A DNA stretch of 64,000 nucleotides from Muraenolepis orangiensis (taxonomy: Eukaryota; Chordata; Actinopteri; Gadiformes; Muraenolepididae). The translations under genes were made by a program, and so were the position numbers. The notes beneath the pieces are model-generated. The model ran no database searches. It saw only the letters and a list, made by a program, of their open reading frames with translations, and was not told where the DNA came from. How positions within the stretch are numbered: position 1 is the first letter of the stretch; each line of letters starts with the position of its first letter. Positions 18,821 through 29,550 of this stretch are shown here, piece after piece. The DNA lies in assembly GCA_027704905.1 (NCBI GenBank), contig JANIIK010000484.1, positions 218,001 to 282,000 of the forward strand. The letters are read 5' to 3'.

Positions 18821-20160
18821 ATGGCGCCGTACGAGATGGCTGCCGTGTCGCGAGCTCCCGCACGACAACGCAGTTTTTTGTTATTTATTCTTTTTATCGC
18901 AACTATTTTAGTTCAGGAAGTTAGCAGCACGTTCACTTATAACTTTTGCACACTTCTGGAGATCAGATCGACAGTCGCTCGCCGCCTACCGGACGTCCCG
19001 CCCGAAGTCACAGCTGGATTATCTCCGACCATCTTGGGCACGATTACACGCAAACGTCGCCGGAGGAAGCGAGGGAAGCGAGCCGGCGTGCTAGATGTCG
19101 ATCCGATCACCGCCCACTACCCACCATTCTACTGGCTAATGTACAGTCTCTGGACAATAAGTTAAGCGAGCTACAGGCTCGTGTTCAATTCCACCGGGAA
19201 ACTAAGGACAACTATATCATCTGCCTTACGGAGACATGGATGTCGTTGGGGGTTACCGACGCAGCTATCGAGCCGACGGGATTTTCCGTCCACCGGGTGG
19301 ACAGAACAAAGGCTCTCTCCAGTAAAGATCGTGGAGGGGGGGTATGTCTCATGATAAATAGATCTTGGTGCAACCAAAGTCATGTACATCCCCTCAAGTC
19401 TTTCTGTTCCCCGGACCTGGAGTACCTGATGCTTATGTGCCGTCCACACTGGCTACCTCGGGAGTTTACAGCGGTATCCGTGACCGCTGTTTACATTCCC
19501 CCACAAGCCAACACGGACACAGCGCTGAAGGAACTGTATGGGGCTATCAGCGAACAGGAGTCGGCACACCCCGAGGCTGCTCTCATCGTGGCGGGGGACT
19601 TCAACAAGGCGAACCTGAAGAAGGTTCTCCCGAAGTTCTACCAACACATAACGAGCAACACAAGGGGCGAGCGGATCCTCGACCACTGCTACCCCCCCTT
19701 CCGTGATGGCTACAAGGCCCTCCTCCGCCCACCGTTCGGCAAATCAGACCACCGCTCTATCCAGCTACTCCCCGCCTATAGGCAGAGACTGAAGCAGCAA
19801 CCGATCGCTGTGAGGGAGGTCCAATGCTGGTCGGACCAATCGGACTCTATGCTGCAGGATTGTTTTGATCGCGCTGACTGGCACATGTTCCGCATTGCCT
19901 CGGACAATAACATCAACGAGTACGCGTCGTCGGTCACCGGGTTCATCAAGAAGTGCATAGATGACGTTGTTCCGACCAAGTCGGTTCGGATATATCCCAA
20001 CCAGAAACCGTGGATTAACGCCGATGTTCGCGCTGCCCTACACGCGCGTAACGCCGCCTTTGGCTCCGGGAATACGGAGGAATATACGAGAGCCCGTTAC
20101 GACCTCCGTAAGACCATCGTCACTGCCAAGCGGGAGTATAAGGACAGAGTGGAAGATTAA
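18821..20160 (+). pseudogene. L2 ORF2 N-terminal part: signal-like start and endonuclease
   Basis: The start ATG at 18821 opens a frame with a hydrophobic stretch (FLLFILFIATILVQEVSS), common at the start of fish L2 ORFs, and a basic TRKRRRRKRGKRAG segment. A frameshift near 19090 leads to the AP-endonuclease domain: LLANVQSLDNKLSEL, IICLTETWMS (catalytic Glu), AVYIPPQANTD, ALIVAGDFNKANLKK, then a shortened stretch with FGKSDHRSI (catalytic Asp-His). The frame ends at a TAA in ...KDRVED just before the linker FKSHDGG, apparently a point nonsense change. The endonuclease would nick target DNA for target-primed reverse transcription. Confidence 0.88.
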
Positions 20161-22531
20161 TTCAAGAGCCACGATGGGGGTATGAGGGGTATCGAGGGGT
20201 ATGTGGCAGGGGCTGCAGACGATAACGAACTTCAGAGGGAGAACCAGTTGTGTAGAGAACTCCTCTACCTCCCTCCCAGGAGAGCTAAATACTTTTTTTG
20301 CTCGGTTCGACGTAAACGGCAGCCCGCTGAAGCCAGCGCCGCCTGAGGAGACCAGCCTGCTGAGCATCTCGGAGGCGGATGTACGCCGCACCTTCAAGCG
20401 GCTGAACATCCGTAAGGCGGCAGGCCCCGACGACATCCCGGGCCGCGTCCTCAGAGCATGCGCAGACCAGTTGGCAGGAGTCTTTGCAGACATCTTCAAC
20501 CTCTCCCTGTCCCAGGCTATTGTCGCCGCGGTCTTCAAGATGTCCACCATCGTGCCTGTCCCTAAACAACCCAAGGTAACATGCCTGAATGACTAGACCT
20601 GTAGCCCTCACCTCAATTGTCAGCAAATGCTTCGAGAGGTTGGTCAAGGACTTTATTTGCTCCGTCTTACCTGCCACGCTGGACCCATGGCAATTTGCAT
20701 ATTGTCAAAATAGATCCACGGACGACGCAATTGCCATGTCCCTCCACACTGCCCTTTCACACCTGGAGGGAAAGCACTGTTATGTGCGAATGCTGTTTGT
20801 GGACTACAGCTCAGCGTTCAACACAATAGTTCCTGCCAAGCTCGACACCAAGCTTAGAGGTCTAGGCGTGCCCCCATCCACGTGCAGCTGGATACTGGAC
20901 CTCCTGTCGGACCGCCGCCAGGTGGTGAGGATGGGCAGCAACACATCAGAGCCACTGACCCTCAACACGGGAGCCCAACCAGGGATGCGTGCTGAGCCCT
21001 CTCCTCTACTCCCTCTACACCCACGACTGCATGGCTATGTGTTACGTACATCGTATGATCCATTTCTCGTTACTGTTTGTGTTGTGTTTTGTTTTCCTTT
21101 CTGTCTCCCTCTCCTAATGCTTTTTACCCAGGTGTTGGTGGTCATCGTTAACCTCAAGTGGCTGCATCTGGAACTGTCCTAATTAGCTGCCTATTTAAAC
21201 TTCCTGCGTTTGTTCCAAGAGGGGGTGGTGGCATTTTGGTGTGTGCTTGTGTGTTAGCGTTGCTTCCTTGAATGCTATCCAATTTTGTTAGAGTCCATTG
21301 TTTGTAGTCAGGCCTGTTGGTAGTCAGGCAGTCGGTCTTGTTCCTCCTTGTAATACCCTGGGGAGGGCGAGGTAGTTCGCAGGTAAGATGCCCATGGGCC
21401 TACATTTTACATCACGCAGGTATTCTTTGTATAGATACACTAGGTAAGTTTCCCCAGGCGGGTACCACCTCATGTATTTATTGGGACCAGGTCAGGGACA
21501 GTTAGTTTAGTGGGATAAATTTATGCTTAGTAGGTTAGGTAGCGGTAGCGTCAGACTTAGCTTGAGGGGGTTTGTTTTCTTTGGTACTCGTTTGTTTTGG
21601 CGTCCTCCCCAGGCCTAGTTACTGTCCCTGTGTTACATGTTACTTGTTGTGTCTATTTGGCTTGTGGCCTTATAATTGTCCGTGCCGGTTATTTCAACTA
21701 TACATGACTTATGTAAATAAATCATTGCTAGCATTTGATTCGGTTGTCAGCCTCGGTTCCTGTCGCACCATGACCTCACTGGCTTTGCCCCGGCATATAT
21801 GCATGACCCCACGTAACACTATGCACAGCTCCAACGTCATCGTCAAGTTTGCTGACGACACGACAGTGATGGGCCTGATCGCCGGCGACGACGAGACAGC
21901 CTGCAGGGAGGAGGTCGGATCGCTGGAGCAGTGGTGCCAGGAGAACAGCCTCGCCCACAACGTCAAGAAGACCAAGGAGCTGATCGTGGACTTCAGGAAG
22001 CAGAGGGGAGAGCACAGCACTATCTCCATCGACGGTGTTGCAGTAGAGAGGGTCAGCAGCTTCAAGTTCCTCGGTGTGCACATCTCCGAGGACCTCACAT
22101 GGTCCACGCATACCACACACGTGGTGAAAAGGGCCCAACAACGCCTGTATTTCCTCAGGCGTCTGAAGAAATTCAGCATGGGCCCCCGCATCCTGAGAAC
22201 ATTCTATAACGGCACCATCGAGAGTGTTCTTACAGGGTGTATCACCGCCTGGTACAGGAACTGCACCGCACTCGAGTGCAGAGCGCTTCAAAGGGTGGTG
22301 CGGACGGCCCAGTATATCGTTGGAGGTGAGCTCCCCTCCCTCCTGGATATATATAATCAGCGGTGCGTGGCCAAGGCCAAACGAATCATAAAAGACATTG
22401 CCCACCCCAGCCACGAACTGTACTCACTGTTACCGTCAGGCAGGCAATACCGCTGTATCAAGTGCCTTACAAATAGGCTTGGAGATAGCTTCCACAGTCA
22501 GGCCATCAGGCTGCTTAACAAGGGTGTATAG
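20161..22531 (+). pseudogene. L2 ORF2 reverse transcriptase, split by a solo LTR
   Basis: Linker (LPGELNTFFARFDVNGSP), then RT: KAAGPDDIPGRVLRACADQL, MSTIVPVPKQP, a frameshift near 20585, RPVALTSIVSKCFERLVKDF, QFAYCQNRSTDDAIAMSLHT, FVDYSSAFNTIVPAKL (first Asp), and LNTGAQPGMRAEPSP where the motif-B/C spacer is damaged. The solo LTR at 21040-21818 interrupts here. After it, VKFADDTTVMGLI supplies the second catalytic pair, followed by VKKTKELIVDFRKQRG, FKFLGVHISEDLTWS, QQRLYFLRRLKKF and the C-terminal DIAHPSHELYSLLPSGRQYR. It ends at 22531. Disrupted. Confidence 0.9.
21040..21818 (+). repeat. Solo LTR nested in the L2 LINE
   Basis: 779 bp, starting TGTTACGTACATCG and ending CCCCACGTAACA, flanked by the perfect 5-bp duplication CTATG (21035-21039, 21819-21823). 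An AATAAA at 21716 is consistent with an LTR. The 5-bp duplication fits gypsy or BEL-type integrases. Open frames inside it are not genes. Confidence 0.9.
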
Positions 22532-22751
22532 CATTTAACAATGTCTATTTTATTACATTGATTTATATATACATATTGCTCTTTTTCTGTGCCGATATTT
22601 TGCATTTTATAAATTGCAGTTTTATTTTACTTTATTATTTACCTTATTTTTATAACTGCTGTCTGTCGTCGGGTATTGCACATAAGATTTTCACATCACT
22701 GCTTTATACGTGTAAACTGTAAAGTGACAATAGACTTGACTTGACTTGACT
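22532..22751 (+). repeat. L2 3' UTR and (TTGAC)n tail
   Basis: A/T-rich 3' UTR ending TAAAGTGACAATAGACTTGACTTGAC; the short tandem tail is the typical 3' end of L2-type LINEs. Confidence 0.8.
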
Positions 22752-22757
22752 TGACTG

Positions 22758-22909
22758 CGCACTTTCCATTGTTCCTGTCCAAATAAAAAGCAACAAAAGT
22801 AATCAGATCATGAAGACGTATGCCTTCCTTGACTCTGGCAGTTCTGCTAGCTTTTGTACAGAGCAATTAATGTCAAGATTGAACATCAAAGGCTAGCATT
22901 ATGTTGCGT
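22758..22909 (+). pseudogene. Protease N-terminal part, BEL/Pao element 1
   Basis: BEL sequence resumes after the L2 with ALSIVPVQIKS, then KTYAFLDSGSSASFCTEQLM, the BEL/Pao aspartic-protease active site (D-S-G-S). The frame meets a stop after NIKG and then the RTE-like LINE at 22922. The remainder of the domain lies after 25675. Confidence 0.85.
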
Positions 22910-23005
22910 ACTTTGAATCAGCCTCTCCGGGAACCATCACCTTATGGTGGTGGAGAGGTTTGGGTGTCCCTCTGAACCTGAGAGCTGTGTTTTCTGGAGC
23001 CCAGT

Positions 23006-23530
23006 TTGTTGGAGTTTACCCCGGTGGACGAGAGGGTCGCCTCCCTACGCCTTAGGGTCATGGGAGGGAAAACTCTGACTGTTGTTTGTGCCTATGCACC
23101 AAACAACAGTTCGGAATATCCCACCTTCTTGCACACCCTGGATGGAGTCCTGTATGGGGCTCCTGAAGGGGACTCTATAGTCCTCCTGGGAGACTTCAAC
23201 GCACACGTGGGTAACGATGAGGAAACTTGGAGGGGCGTGTTGGGGATGAACGGCCTACCTGATCTGAACCGGAGTGGGGTTTTGTTATTGGATTTCTGTG
23301 CTAGTCATGAATTGGCCATAACAAACACCATGTTCAAACATAAGGATGCTCATAAGTGTACATGGTACCAGAGTACCTTAGGTCGAAGGTCAATGATCGA
23401 TTTTGTTATCGTGTCATCTGGCCTGAGGCCGCATGTTTTGGACACTCGGGTGAAGAGAGCTGTCAACCGATCACCATCCGGTGGTGAGTTGGGTAAGATG
23501 GCGGGGGAAGCCTCTGGACAGACCTGGTAA
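23006..23530 (+). pseudogene. RTE-like LINE endonuclease C-terminal part
   Basis: The frame encodes TLTVVCAYAPNNSSEYPTF, SIVLLGDFNAHVGNDEETW (catalytic Asp-x-Asn), NTMFKHKDAHKCTWYQS and RRSMIDFVIVSSGLRP, classic APE-type endonuclease blocks; the N-terminal blocks present in the copy at 37231-37776 are deleted. The frame shifts near 23490, where the conserved DHHLVVSW-type block is damaged, and continues with PLDRPGKPKRVVRVNWERLV. Confidence 0.85.
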
Positions 23531-24027
23531 GCCCAAACGTGTAGTGCGGGTGAACTGGGAACGTCTGGTGGATGCCCCTGTCCGGGAGACCTTCAACTCC
23601 CACCTCCGGCAGAATTTTTCGGGCATCTCTGTGGAGGCTGGGGGCATTGAGCCAGAGTGGTCATTGTTCAAAGCTTCTATTGCCGAAGCTGTGGTTGAGA
23701 GCTGTGGCCTCAAGGTCATTGGTGCCTCAAGGGGCGGCAACCCTCGGACTTCGTGGTGGACACAGGTGGTCAGGGAAGCCGTCCGGCCTTCCGGGCTATG
23801 TTAGCCTGTGAAACTCCGGACTCAGTTGCGAGGTATCGACAGGCCAAGAGGACGGCAGCCTCGGCTGTAGCGGAGGCAAAGCAGCGGGTGTGGGAGGAAT
23901 TCGGAGAAGCCATGGAGAAGGACTTTCCGTCGGCACCAAAGCGTTTCTGGCAAACAATCCGGCGCCTCAGGAGGGGGAAGCGTGGGTCCATCCAAGCTGT
24001 GTACAGTAAGGGTGGGATGATCGGGCG

Positions 24028-25419
24028 GTGATCGGGCGGTGGAAAGAACACTTTGAGGAACTTCTTAACCCAACTACACCCTCAATGCTAGAGACAGAGC
24101 TGGAGGATGAAGGACGGCAAACATCAATCTCCCTAGAGGAAGTCACTGCGGTAGTCAAACATCTCCGCAGTGGCAAAGCCCCAGGGGTTGATGAGATCCG
24201 TCCAGAAATGCTAAAGGCTCTGGGTGTTGAGGGGCTGTCACGGATGACACGTCTTTTCAACATTGCGTGGAAGTCTGGGACAGTGCCTGAGGAATGGCAA
24301 ACGGGGGTGGTGGTACCCCTGTTCAAAAAGGGTGACCAGAGGGTGTGTGCCAATTACAGGGGTATCACATTACTCAGCCTCCCTGGGAAAGTCTACTCTA
24401 AGGTGCTGGAAAGGAGGGTTCGGCCGATAGTCGAACCTCAGATTGAAGAGGAACAATGCGGATTCCGCCCTGGTCGTGGAACAACGGACCAGCTTTTCAC
24501 TCTTGCAAGGATCCTGGAGGGGGCTTGGGAGTATGCCCATCCGGTCTACATGTGTTTTGTGGATTTGGAGAAGGCATATGATCGGGTCCCTCGGGAAATA
24601 CTGTGGGGGGTGCTGCGGGAGTATGGGGTGCGGGGGTCACTGTTGAGGGCCATCCAATCTCTGTACTGCCAAAGCAAGAGCTTTGTCCGGATTCTCGGTA
24701 GTAAGTCAGGCCTGTTCCCAGTGGGTGTTGGTCTCCGCCAGGGCTGCGCTTTGTCACCCATCCTGTTTGTGATTTTCATGGACAGGATTTCAAGGCGTAG
24801 TCATGGAGGGGAGGGGTTTCAGTATGGTGGGCTCAGGATTGAATTTCTGCTGTTTGCAGATGATGTGGTCCTGTTTGGGACATCAGTATGTGACCTTCAG
24901 CACTCACTGGATCAGTTTGCAGCGGAATGTGAAGCGGCTGGGATGAGGATCAGCACCTCCAAATCTGAGACCATGGTTCTTAGCAGGAAACCGGTGGATT
25001 GTCTACTCAAAGTAGGGAGGGAGTCCTTATCCCAAGTGAAGGAGTTCAAGTATCTCGGGGTCTTGTTCTCGAGTGAGGGGAGGATAGAGCGTAAGATTGA
25101 CAGGAGAATAGGTGCAGCGGGAGCGGTATTGGGTGCACTTTGGCGCACTGTTGTAACCAAAAGAGAGCTGAGCCAGAAGGCAAAGCTCTCGATCTACCGA
25201 TCAGTCTTCGTTCCTACCCTCACCTATGGCCATGAACAATGGGTAATGACCGAAAGGACGAGATCGCGAATACAAGCGGCCGAAATGAGTTTCCTCAGGA
25301 GGGTGGCTGGTATCTCCCTGAGGGATAGGGTGAGAAGCTCAGTCACTCGTGAGAGACTCGGAGTAGAGCCGCTGCTCCTTCGCGTAGAAAGGAGCCAGTT
25401 GAGGTGGTTCGGCATCTAG
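24028..25419 (+). CDS. RTE-like LINE reverse transcriptase frame
   Basis: A 463-codon uninterrupted frame covering nearly the whole RT: RWKEHFEELLNPTTPS, SGKAPGVDEIRPEMLKAL, KKGDQRVCANYRGITLLSLP, EEQCGFRPGRGTTDQLFTLA, YMCFVDLEKAYDRVPREIL (first catalytic Asp), VGLRQGCALSPILFVIFMD, LLFADDVVLFG (catalytic Asp pair) and VKEFKYLGVLFSSEG. It stops at 25419 inside LRWFGI, a frameshift; the terminal 75 codons (LVRMLPGRLPREVF...LPPRPDYG) continue in another frame to 25640. It is the best-preserved polymerase of this family in the window but lacks a linked complete endonuclease. Biochemically it would perform target-primed reverse transcription. Confidence 0.88.
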   Translation: MIGRWKEHFEELLNPTTPSMLETELEDEGRQTSISLEEVTAVVKHLRSGKAPGVDEIRPEMLKALGVEGLSRMTRLFNIAWKSGTVPEEWQTGVVVPLFKKGDQRVCANYRGITLLSLPGKVYSKVLERRVRPIVEPQIEEEQCGFRPGRGTTDQLFTLARILEGAWEYAHPVYMCFVDLEKAYDRVPREILWGVLREYGVRGSLLRAIQSLYCQSKSFVRILGSKSGLFPVGVGLRQGCALSPILFVIFMDRISRRSHGGEGFQYGGLRIEFLLFADDVVLFGTSVCDLQHSLDQFAAECEAAGMRISTSKSETMVLSRKPVDCLLKVGRESLSQVKEFKYLGVLFSSEGRIERKIDRRIGAAGAVLGALWRTVVTKRELSQKAKLSIYRSVFVPTLTYGHEQWVMTERTRSRIQAAEMSFLRRVAGISLRDRVRSSVTRERLGVEPLLLRVERSQLRWFGI

Positions 25420-25674
25420 TGAGGATGCTTCCTGGTCGCCTCCCGAGGGAGGTTTTCCAGGCACATCCAACTGGGAAGAGACCACGGGGCAGACCGAGGT
25501 ACAGGTGGGGTGATTACAACTCCACACTGGCCTGGGAACGCCTCGGGATCCCCCAGTCAGAGCTAGTCGATGTTGCCAGGGAGAAGGATGTTTGGAGTCC
25601 CCTGCTAAAGCTGCTACCTCCGCGACCCGATTACGGATAAGCGGGAGAAGATGGATGGATGGACTTTGAATCAG

Positions 25675-26458
25675 GAGAAATGTGTCCCCTCTCATCTCAT
25701 CATAGGTCTTGAAACCTCTGGATTGGATGTCTCTGATTTCATTGCTTTACCAGAGGTTTACACACAGAAGGAGATGCCTGTGACCAAAGAGAACGTCATC
25801 AGAAAGGAAAATCTTTCCAAATGGCCTTACTTAAACAAAGCACACATTCCTGTCACTGATGCCAAAGTAGAAATGTTGATTGGATCAAATGCACCAAAAG
25901 TCATGGAACCCTGGGAGGTAATAAACAGTCAACAGGATGGACCTTTTGCTGTAAGAACACATCGGGGGTGGGTTGTCAATGGACCTCTTGGAGGTCATAA
26001 TGTTACAGACAACTAATTATCCAACCGTCCTCTGCAATAGAATCTCAGTTGCCAATGTAGAGGAGCTCTTGATCAGTCCATACAACCAAGACTTCAGTGA
26101 GAGAGCATCTGAGGACAAACCTGAAATGTCAGTAGAAGACCGGAAGTTCATGAAATGTGCAAATGATAGCGTTATACTGAAAGATGGACACTATAATCTG
26201 GATTTACCTTTCAGGAAAGATGACTTGGTCATGCCAAATAACCGGTCTGTTGCAGAACAGCGCCTCCTAGTTTAAAAAGAAAATTCCAAAGAGATGAGCA
26301 TTTCAAGAAAGAATACACAAAGTTTGTAACTGATATCCTTAAGAATGGATATTCTGAAGTGATACCACAGGAGTAGCTGGAAAAGACAGATGGCAGAGTG
26401 TGGTACATTCCACACCATGGAGTGTATCACCCCAAGAAACAAACCTTAAGAGTGGTTT
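25675..26458 (+). pseudogene. Protease end and RT N-terminal part, BEL/Pao element 1
   Basis: After the LINE the BEL protein resumes with CVPSHLIIGLETSGLDVSDF, PEVYTQKEMPVTKENVI, AKVEMLIGSNAPKVMEPWEV and FAVRTHRGWVVNGPLGG, the conserved block between protease and RT in BEL/Pao. A break near 26016 is followed by NRISVANVEELLISPYNQDF and DGHYNLDLPFRKDD, then RVWYIPHHGVYHPKK around 26396-26440, a conserved RT entry motif. Several stops interrupt it. Confidence 0.88.
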
Positions 26459-28024
26459 TTGATTGCAGCGCATCAAGGAAAGTCGCTCAACTCTGAGCTG
26501 CTACAAGGCCCGGATTTGACCAACAGCCTAGTAGGAGTGCTTCTAAGGTTCAGGCAGGAGCCAGTGGCTGTAATGGCAGATATCCGTTCAATGTTCCACC
26601 AAGTGAAGGTATCAGCAAAATACATAGAGTTTCTAAGGTTTCTGTGGTGGCCTAAAGGTGATGTAAGCCAAAGGATAGTTGAACACCGCATGCTTGTTCA
26701 CTTGTTTGGAGCAACATCTTCACCAAGCTGTGCAAGCTTTGCATTAAAAAGAACAGCAGAGGACAACAAAAGTCGCTTCCACCCAGAGGTCACAGATACC
26801 ATTAAGAACAACTTCTATGTCGATGATTGTTTAAAATCCATGCCCTCAGATCAGGATGCCCTACAACTGGTTAAGGACCTGTCAACTGCCTGTAACTTGG
26901 GAGGATTTCAACTCACGAAGTGGGTGAGTAACAGCCACACTGTGCTCTCTGCAATCCCTGAGGAAGACAGAGCCAAAGAAGTCAAAATGTTGGATTTGGA
27001 CAAAGACGAACTGCCTATTGAAAGGGCACTTGGATTGCAGTGGTGCATTGATAATGATGCGTTCATGTTCAAGATCACAGTGAAACAAAGACCACACACT
27101 CGAAGAGGAATATTGTCTGTGGTAAGCTCAGTGTATAATCTGCTTGAATTCGTAGCCCCACTCACTCTACCAGCCAAGAGCATACTCCAAGAGCTGTGCA
27201 AAAAAAAACATGGATGGGATGAGAAGATTCCACAAAGAACATCTCGGAAATGGACAGAATGGACATCCAGTCTTGAAAAGCTGAATGACTTCAGTGTGCC
27301 TCGTTGCATTAAACCAAAAGACTTCGGAGAACCAGCATGCGCCCAACTTCATCATTTTTCAGACTCCAGTGTGCATGGGTACGGCACTGTGAGCTACCTG
27401 CGGATGAAGAATGACCGAGGTGAAGTTTCCTTCATGATGGGAAAAGGTAGATTGGCTCCCTTAAAACAGATCACAATCCCCAGGATGGAGCTCACAGCTG
27501 CTGTGCTGTCAGTGGGAGTTGACAAAATGCTGAAGTCAGAGCTGCAACTGGAACTTGAAGATTCAGTCTTTTGGACCGATAGTCAGACAGTGCTGAGGTA
27601 CATTGCCAACGAACGTACACGGTTCCACACCTTTGTATCCAATCGAATAGCTGTCATCCGGGAGAACACCAATGTGTCACAATGGAGGTTTGTAGGCACA
27701 AAGTCAAACCCAGCTGATGACGTATCCAGAGGATTAAGTGCCAGGAAATTTGTTGAATGCGAGCGATGGATACAAGGTCCAACCTTTCTCAGGAAGTCAG
27801 AGGATGAATGGCCGATTAACCCCATTGATTTCCAGCCTAACCCAATAGATGACCAAGAGGTCAAAAGGAATGTCGTTGCATATGGTACCAATGTCCTATA
27901 TGGAGAAACCCCAATTGACCTGCTGCTGTCACACTTCTCAGATTGGCTGAGACTCAAAAAGGCAGTGACTTGGCACTTGAAGTTCAGAGATGTTCTAATG
28001 ATGCTTGCAAGAAAAAGAAAATAA
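26459..28024 (+). CDS. Reverse transcriptase and RNase H, BEL/Pao element 1
   Basis: A 521-codon open frame. RT: ELLQGPDLTNSLVGVLLRFR, VAVMADIRSMFHQVKVSAK (catalytic Asp), HLFGATSSPSCASFALKRTA and NNFYVDDCLKSMPS with intact Y-V-D-D. After TRRGILSVVSSVYNLLEFVA comes RNase H: QLHHFSDSSVHGYGTVSYLR (Asp), IPRMELTAAVLS (Glu), FWTDSQTVLRYI (Asp) and KSNPADDVSRGL (Asp). The frame ends at 28024 after LMMLARKRK. Integrase follows in different frames, so the polyprotein is broken, but the catalytic residues seen are all conserved. The upstream start is artificial: the true protein is a fusion with gag and protease. Confidence 0.92.
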   Translation: MIAAHQGKSLNSELLQGPDLTNSLVGVLLRFRQEPVAVMADIRSMFHQVKVSAKYIEFLRFLWWPKGDVSQRIVEHRMLVHLFGATSSPSCASFALKRTAEDNKSRFHPEVTDTIKNNFYVDDCLKSMPSDQDALQLVKDLSTACNLGGFQLTKWVSNSHTVLSAIPEEDRAKEVKMLDLDKDELPIERALGLQWCIDNDAFMFKITVKQRPHTRRGILSVVSSVYNLLEFVAPLTLPAKSILQELCKKKHGWDEKIPQRTSRKWTEWTSSLEKLNDFSVPRCIKPKDFGEPACAQLHHFSDSSVHGYGTVSYLRMKNDRGEVSFMMGKGRLAPLKQITIPRMELTAAVLSVGVDKMLKSELQLELEDSVFWTDSQTVLRYIANERTRFHTFVSNRIAVIRENTNVSQWRFVGTKSNPADDVSRGLSARKFVECERWIQGPTFLRKSEDEWPINPIDFQPNPIDDQEVKRNVVAYGTNVLYGETPIDLLLSHFSDWLRLKKAVTWHLKFRDVLMMLARKRK

Positions 28025-28027
28025 ATC

Positions 28028-29381
28028 GAGTTCAACCTCAACCAAACTTTATTATTGGAATTAGCCAGAGGCAAACATTCTCTAAAGAAATGGCAATGCT
28101 ACAACTGGCACCATCATGTGTGCAAAGAACAAGCTGCATATTCAAATTGGATCCAGTGTTGGAAGATGGAGTGTTAAGAGTAGCCTTAACAGATCAGCCA
28201 TGCCTGAACAGATCAAACATCCAATCATCTTGCACAAAAGTCAACCAATCTCTTCCCTGATACTACGTCATATACATGAGTACACAGGCCACAGTGGAAG
28301 AAATCATATCCTCTCAGAACTTCGCAAGAAGTATTGGATTACAAATGGTAATTCTGCTGCCAGAAAAGTTATTTCTCACTGTGTGACCTGCAGAAAGAAC
28401 AGGGGTAAAACTGGCGAGCAAAAAATGGCTGATCTGCCGAAGGAAAGACTTGTTGCAGATATGCCGCCATTCTCAAATGGCCTTGACTACTTTGGTCCTT
28501 TTGAAGTGAAAAGGGGGAGAAGCACAGTAAAGAGGTATGGTGTCATCTTTACCTGCATGACCAGTCGAGCAGTACATCTCGAGGTAGCCTGTACCTTAGG
28601 TACAGATTTGTGCATCAATGCTGTCCGAAGGTTTCTGTGTCGAAGAGGGCAGGTACAACACCTAAGATCAGACAATGGCACGAACCTTGTAGGTGCAGAA
28701 CGAGAATTAAGACAAGCACTTAGCACTCTAGACCAAAGAAAGATCCACCAATCTCTGATGAAGGAAGGAATTCAGTGGAACTTTAATCCCCCCACAGCCT
28801 CTCACCATGGTGGGCTTTGGGAACGCCTCATCAGAATGGTAAGGCATGTCTTATGCTCATGTCTTATGTTTTAAAGCAGCAAAAATTAGATGATGAAAGC
28901 CTAAACACTGTTTTCTGTGAAGTTGAGGCAATTCTAAACAGCCGCCCCATTACAACGGTATCCAGTGACCCACAAGATTTAGAGGCCCTCACTCCAAATC
29001 ATATACTGCTGCTGAGAACTAACCCGATTCTGCCCCCTGGAGTCTTTTCAAGGTCTGATCAATACCACAAAAGATGCTGGAGACAAGTCCAGTATATAGC
29101 CGAGCTGTTCTGGGAAGAGGTGGCTTCTGGAATACCTCCCTCTTCTGCAAGAGAGGCAGAAATGGTTCAGAGAGAGAAGGAATTTCATCCCAGGGGACAT
29201 CGTCTTGATTTTAGACAACACCGCTCCTCACAGTTCATGGCTACTAGGAAAAATCTTGGAGACCAAACCTGATACCAGAGGTCACGTACGTGTTGTGAAA
29301 CTACAGATGAAAACAAGCGTACTGGAGAGGCCAGTGTCCAAAGTGTGGTTGCTGCTGGAGGGCGAGAAAGAGGTTCAGTAA
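28028..29381 (+). pseudogene. Integrase, BEL/Pao element 1
   Basis: Frames at 28116-28874 and 28817-29272 together encode the BEL integrase: HIHEYTGHSGRNHILSELRK and HCVTCRKNRGKTGEQK (zinc binding), GLDYFGPFEVKRG (first Asp), GVIFTCMTSRAVHLEV, HLRSDNGTNLVGAERELR (second Asp) and HHGGLWERLIRM (Glu). A frameshift near 28860 (apparently a small duplication of TCTTATGCTCATG) leads to EAILNSRPITTVSSDP and LTPNHILLLRTNPILPPGVF. The extreme C-terminus reads SVLERPVSKVWLLLEGEKE and ends with TAA at 29379-29381. At least two frameshifts. Confidence 0.88.
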
Positions 29382-29550
29382 TGAAAACTGAAGATAAGTG
29401 TATTTATTAGTTTTTTATTCTGATACCAAATATATGTGATGTCAATTTTGAATTTAAGTTTGAATTGAATTGGACTGCAAATAGAAAATGGCTCCTTACA
29501 TTTAAATAAGTAGTTGTTTTGCCTCTACAAATACAATTATGGGGCCGGTA

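Larger units (their letters stand above)
18817..22751 (+). mobile_element. L2-type LINE, near full length, inserted in BEL/Pao element 1
   Basis: The element reads from GACTATGGCGCCGTACG to a (TTGAC)n tail. TGACTG flanks both ends (18811-18816, 22752-22757), partly ambiguous with the tail, and joining the flanks restores BEL reading GKNDCALSIVPVQIKS. Without the nested solo LTR it is about 3.15 kb. It encodes endonuclease and RT but with frameshifts. Confidence 0.88.
22922..25662 (+). mobile_element. RTE-like LINE inserted in BEL/Pao element 1
   Basis: Flanked by a perfect 12-bp duplication ACTTTGAATCAG (22910-22921, 25663-25674). The 5' end reads CCTCTCCGGGAACCATCACC; the 3' end is a (GGAT)n tail after GATAAGCGGGAGAAGATGG. 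It is internally deleted near 23000 (much of the endonuclease N-terminus is missing) and has frameshifts near 23500, 23780 and 25417. Sister copies lie at 34866-37960 and 51027-51689. I favour the RTE/RTE-X group (Expander-like), but the clade should be confirmed by phylogeny. Confidence 0.9.

Noticed and set aside
21572..21830. Cys-rich start of a long plus frame that continues into the L2 RT
   Set aside because: This part lies inside the solo LTR (21040-21818); the frame is open only by chance across the LTR/L2 junction.
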